A stretch of 42,909 nucleotides of DNA, taken from NCBI GenBank assembly GCA_009777635.1, contig WRLK01000026.1, positions 1-42,909 on the forward strand, read 5' to 3'. The first letter of the stretch is position 1; each line of letters opens with the position of its first letter. The translations under genes and the position numbers were made by a program. This document shows positions 40,993 through 42,909 of the stretch, in pieces. A model generated the notes under the pieces. It was not told the DNA's origin. It was given only the letters and a program-made list of their open reading frames with translations, and did not search any database. Source of the DNA: Oscillospiraceae bacterium (lineage in GTDB: Bacteria > Bacillota > Clostridia > Oscillospirales > Ruminococcaceae).

Positions 40993-41035
40993 TTTTCTTA
41001 CCTCCGTTTTGGCCTGTGGCCTTGTCTGTATCTAT

Positions 41036-41064
41036 ATTATAGCACGCATTGCGTGTGGTGTCAA
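41036..41064 (-). promoter_or_regulatory. Consensus promoter with palindromic operator
   Basis: On the minus strand TTGACA (41059-41064) and TATAAT (41036-41041) are exactly 17 bp apart. The spacer contains CACGCA-T-TGCGTG (41043-41055), a perfect 6+1+6 palindrome in the position of a repressor site. It drives the four-gene unit ending at 39632. Confidence 0.8.
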
Positions 41065-41229
41065 GCGTTTTTTAAAGTTTTTTTAAATTTATTTGTAAAT
41101 AATTTATGAACGGGATGCGGGAGAAGCGCAAGGATTTTTCGAGCCTGTTTATCGTTGCTCTCGATGCAAAATGATAATGCCCTTTCGCAGCAGGCCGGGA
41201 AATAAATGCAAATGCGGAGGTAAATTCAA

Positions 41230-41388
41230 ATGAAAAATGTATACGATATTTGCCCCGATTGCGGCGGCTTAAAACTTTGTCTTGATGAGGGAATAGGACA
41301 CGCTGTTTGCGATACTTGTGATGCTGAATGGAGATATGGTGAGAGGTGCGACGAACCGAAGCCGCGAGTATATGTCAAACCGGCATAA
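41230..41388 (+). CDS. Zinc-ribbon protein (52 aa)
   Basis: An ATG with GGAGG nine bases upstream encodes 52 residues with two Cys pairs (ICPDCGG and VCDTCDAEW) that form a zinc ribbon, followed by a charged tail. The frame just upstream (about 41108-41231) also reads like a zinc ribbon (YRCSRCKMIMPFRSRPG, then KCKCGGKFK) and overlaps this start by four bases, but it lacks a usual start codon. No function can be assigned. Confidence 0.6.
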   Translation: MKNVYDICPDCGGLKLCLDEGIGHAVCDTCDAEWRYGERCDEPKPRVYVKPA

Positions 41389-41391
41389 AAA

Positions 41392-41415
41392 GAAACCGCT
41401 GTTTCCAGCGGCTTC
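41392..41415. terminator. Terminator between convergent genes
   Basis: ACCGCTG-TTTC-CAGCGG with flanking GAA/TTC forms a compact stem-loop between the zinc-ribbon gene and the leftward coiled-coil gene. Confidence 0.6.
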
Positions 41416-41424
41416 CTCTCTCAT

Positions 41425-41655
41425 TTAATCATCGTCATATAGCCCTACATTTACAGATCTATCAGCTTTTTCAGCCCATTTAAAAAGTGTATTTCTTGCG
41501 TATCGTGTGACTTTCATATCTTCTTTTATAACTTCGATGTCCTCTTTTATTGTTTCAATATCACCTTTAATATCAGCTATATCTTTTTTTATTGGCGCGT
41601 TTTCTTCTTGAATCAATGTTCTGATGGCCTGTAAATCCTCTTTTGTCAATGCCAT
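41425..41655 (-). CDS. Small coiled-coil protein (76 aa)
   Basis: A 76-residue protein built of repeated seven-residue units (IKKDIADIKGDIETIKED), so a strong parallel coiled coil, ending in VNVGLYDDD. The ATG at 41655 follows GGGGGCG. A promoter with a 16-bp palindrome lies just upstream. Similar short coiled-coil proteins are frequent on clostridial elements; the role is unknown. Confidence 0.65.
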   Translation of the reverse strand: MALTKEDLQAIRTLIQEENAPIKKDIADIKGDIETIKEDIEVIKEDMKVTRYARNTLFKWAEKADRSVNVGLYDDD

Positions 41656-41692
41656 TATTACGCCCCCTTGTATTTTTTCTTTATTGCTATTA

Positions 41693-41721
41693 AGCATATC
41701 ACAAATCAAGCTTGATTTCAA
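41693..41721 (-). promoter_or_regulatory. Promoter with 16-bp palindrome
   Basis: On the minus strand TTGAAA (41716-41721) and TATGCT (41693-41698) are 17 bp apart. AAATCAAGCTTGATTT (41703-41718) is a perfect palindrome overlapping the -35 and spacer, and is a likely repressor site for the coiled-coil gene. Confidence 0.65.
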
Positions 41722-41764
41722 GATGGGCGGTTTCGCCGCCGCCCCCGGCTTTTTGTTTTAGTGG

Positions 41765-41983
41765 TTAAAACTCAATTCCAAATTCATCATAAAGTGCTTC
41801 ATCATTTTTTGCACAGTAGATTCCGAATTTTGTTTCTTCTACATGCTCGCCGTTGTTGGCTTCTTCAAGTGCGTTCGCAAGCTCCATCGCAAGGGGTTCA
41901 TCGTCTGACATATCGTACACTAAATCATATATCATGTCGTGATTGTCGCTATAATTGCCGCGGCCGTAAGATTTTGAATACAT
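41765..41983 (-). CDS. Small acidic protein (72 aa), uncertain
   Basis: A 72-residue, very acidic frame (YDLVYDMSDDEPLAMELANA, then EEANNGEHVEETKFGIYC). Composition and the helix-forming middle look like a real protein, but there is no ribosome binding site before the ATG and no promoter is evident. Upstream is G+C-rich non-coding-looking sequence. Confidence 0.45.
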   Translation of the reverse strand: MYSKSYGRGNYSDNHDMIYDLVYDMSDDEPLAMELANALEEANNGEHVEETKFGIYCAKNDEALYDEFGIEF

Positions 41984-42909
41984 GCAAAAACGGCGGCGCG
42001 CTACGCTTCAGCCCGTTAGCTCCTACGCCGTCTCTCCCCTTGCAAAACGCGCTATTGAATTGACGGCGCAAGCGCCTTTGAAAACAAGTTTTCAACAATC
42101 CAACAGCTTGCCTTTTGTCTGCGGGGTATCATGCTTTTAGCAAGTTCTTTTCATACATATTAAAATAAAAAAGGAGAAGGAAAGGGAACGGCGGCTGCGG
42201 CCGCGCCCCTTCGAAGCCGCCTCATCAACAGGCTTCAGTGTTTTGGAAGTCCCGGTTTATCCCCTTATCCGGATGGTGAGGCAGGACAACGGCTTCTCCC
42301 CCTCCTGCCCGCAAGGGGACTTGCCCCTGTTTGGACAGGAAGGGAGAATCAGGTTTATCCGGCGTGGAGCCGGCAGGTATCCGTATTCCCTCGCACATTA
42401 CTGCGCGACAAGCTCCGACGGTCAAGGTCTGCCATAAAACACCGTAAGATAATCATTCTTTCGCTTGCCCCTCCTCACGCCGCGCCGAAGCGCTGCGCGT
42501 GATGCAGGACGGTCACATCCGCTACTTTATTTACGTCCGGCATTATTTCATCCGGACAGACATGGCAAACCCGCCCACCCTATAACGGCGTTGGCGCCCG
42601 GCGATTAACCCAGGCCGATTATTTTTACTTGATGCTTCTTCTCAAGGCTTCTTGTTTATCCTCCGTTCGGCGTCGGAGCCGCGCGGCGCTTGCCCGTTTT
42701 CGATAGGAGCTTGTTTTTGACAGCAACTAACCAAGGCATTACGGCCTTTCTTTTTTCGAAAAACCGATACCATACAGCTTGTTGCGCCCGCCAGGTTCAA
42801 TGACGCCTTAAAAAAGGCAACAAAAAACCAAGGCATAGCAAGTCCATTTTTAAAAAGGGCTTGATACCGCACTTTTTTATTAAATTGTGTTTATGTAATC
42901 CGCGGCGAG
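41984..42909. other. Stretch with no supportable gene
   Basis: This 0.9-kb end segment alternates G+C-rich palindromic pieces with short open frames on both strands. One plus-strand frame (about 42141-42437) is open for ~98 codons but has no start codon with a ribosome binding site; a minus-strand frame (42642-42872) starts at GTG without one. I see no family signature, tRNA half-site copy or terminator-promoter pair that would settle its content. Confidence 0.4.

Noticed and set aside
42141-42437. Plus-strand open frame ending in GRYPYSLAHYCATSSDGQGLP-like sequence
   Set aside because: About 98 codons are open but no start codon has a ribosome binding site, composition follows the local G+C-rich palindromes, and I recognise no family.
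42642-42872. Minus-strand 76-codon frame
   Set aside because: It starts at GTG with no ribosome binding site, has unusual composition (Cys, Trp, basic tail) and no promoter or family signature.
1-42909. CRISPR arrays, rRNA genes and complete insertion sequences
   Set aside because: No regularly spaced repeats, no rRNA-like sequence and no transposase frames with terminal repeats were seen.

Overview
The window looks like chromosomal DNA of a low-to-mid G+C Firmicute of class Clostridia. Signs are AGGAGG-type ribosome binding sites almost everywhere, several TTG and GTG starts, a Pro/Ser/Ala-rich substrate-binding lipoprotein, a FA/Tn916-type (TcpA/TcpC/TcpE) conjugation system and a Firmicute holin-like type I toxin. 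I cannot name the genus from sequence alone.

Region 1 (1-11673) is a pectin/rhamnogalacturonan-I utilisation locus. A leftward operon from 8720 encodes a sugar-binding lipoprotein, two ABC permeases, a GH105 unsaturated rhamnogalacturonyl hydrolase, an AraC regulator, a TIM-barrel sugar isomerase/epimerase and a GH112 phosphorylase (probably galactosyl-rhamnose phosphorylase). A divergent rightward unit encodes a GntR/FCD regulator, KduI, KduD and the first ~40 codons of a KdgK-like kinase. Together they would import RG-I fragments, split them, and carry the unsaturated uronate to 2-keto-3-deoxygluconate. The kinase step is broken here.

Region 2 (11745 to at least 42909) is an integrative and conjugative element (ICE). 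Its left end is marked by the 3' half of a tRNA gene (anticodon loop CTCTGAC, so probably tRNA-Gln(CUG)), next to a tyrosine integrase and a small DNA-binding protein. The right end is not in the window. A ~20 kb leftward operon (33852 to 13641) encodes the transfer machine: a two-TM acidic protein, secreted proteins, a second tyrosine recombinase, TcpA (FtsK-like), TcpC, TcpD, TcpE, VirB4, an M23 peptidase, VirB6, a 1243-aa Gly-rich/FN3/Ig-like surface protein, DUF4417, a zincin and a YdjM-like membrane hydrolase. Two toxin-antitoxin pairs (HigBA and Phd-Doc) sit on the opposite strand within or next to this operon.

Region 3 (34566-42909) holds the control and maintenance genes: an XRE repressor with promoter-overlapping operator candidates that recur at the integrase promoter, a membrane protein, a 25-aa holin-like type I toxin with an antisense RNA, a lipoprotein, ParA plus a small partner behind a very AT-rich possible centromere, and a set of small phage-like or zinc-ribbon genes with strong consensus promoters. 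The last ~0.9 kb has no gene I can support. No relaxase is visible, so the mobilisation gene must lie to the right of the window, be of an unrecognised type, or be absent.
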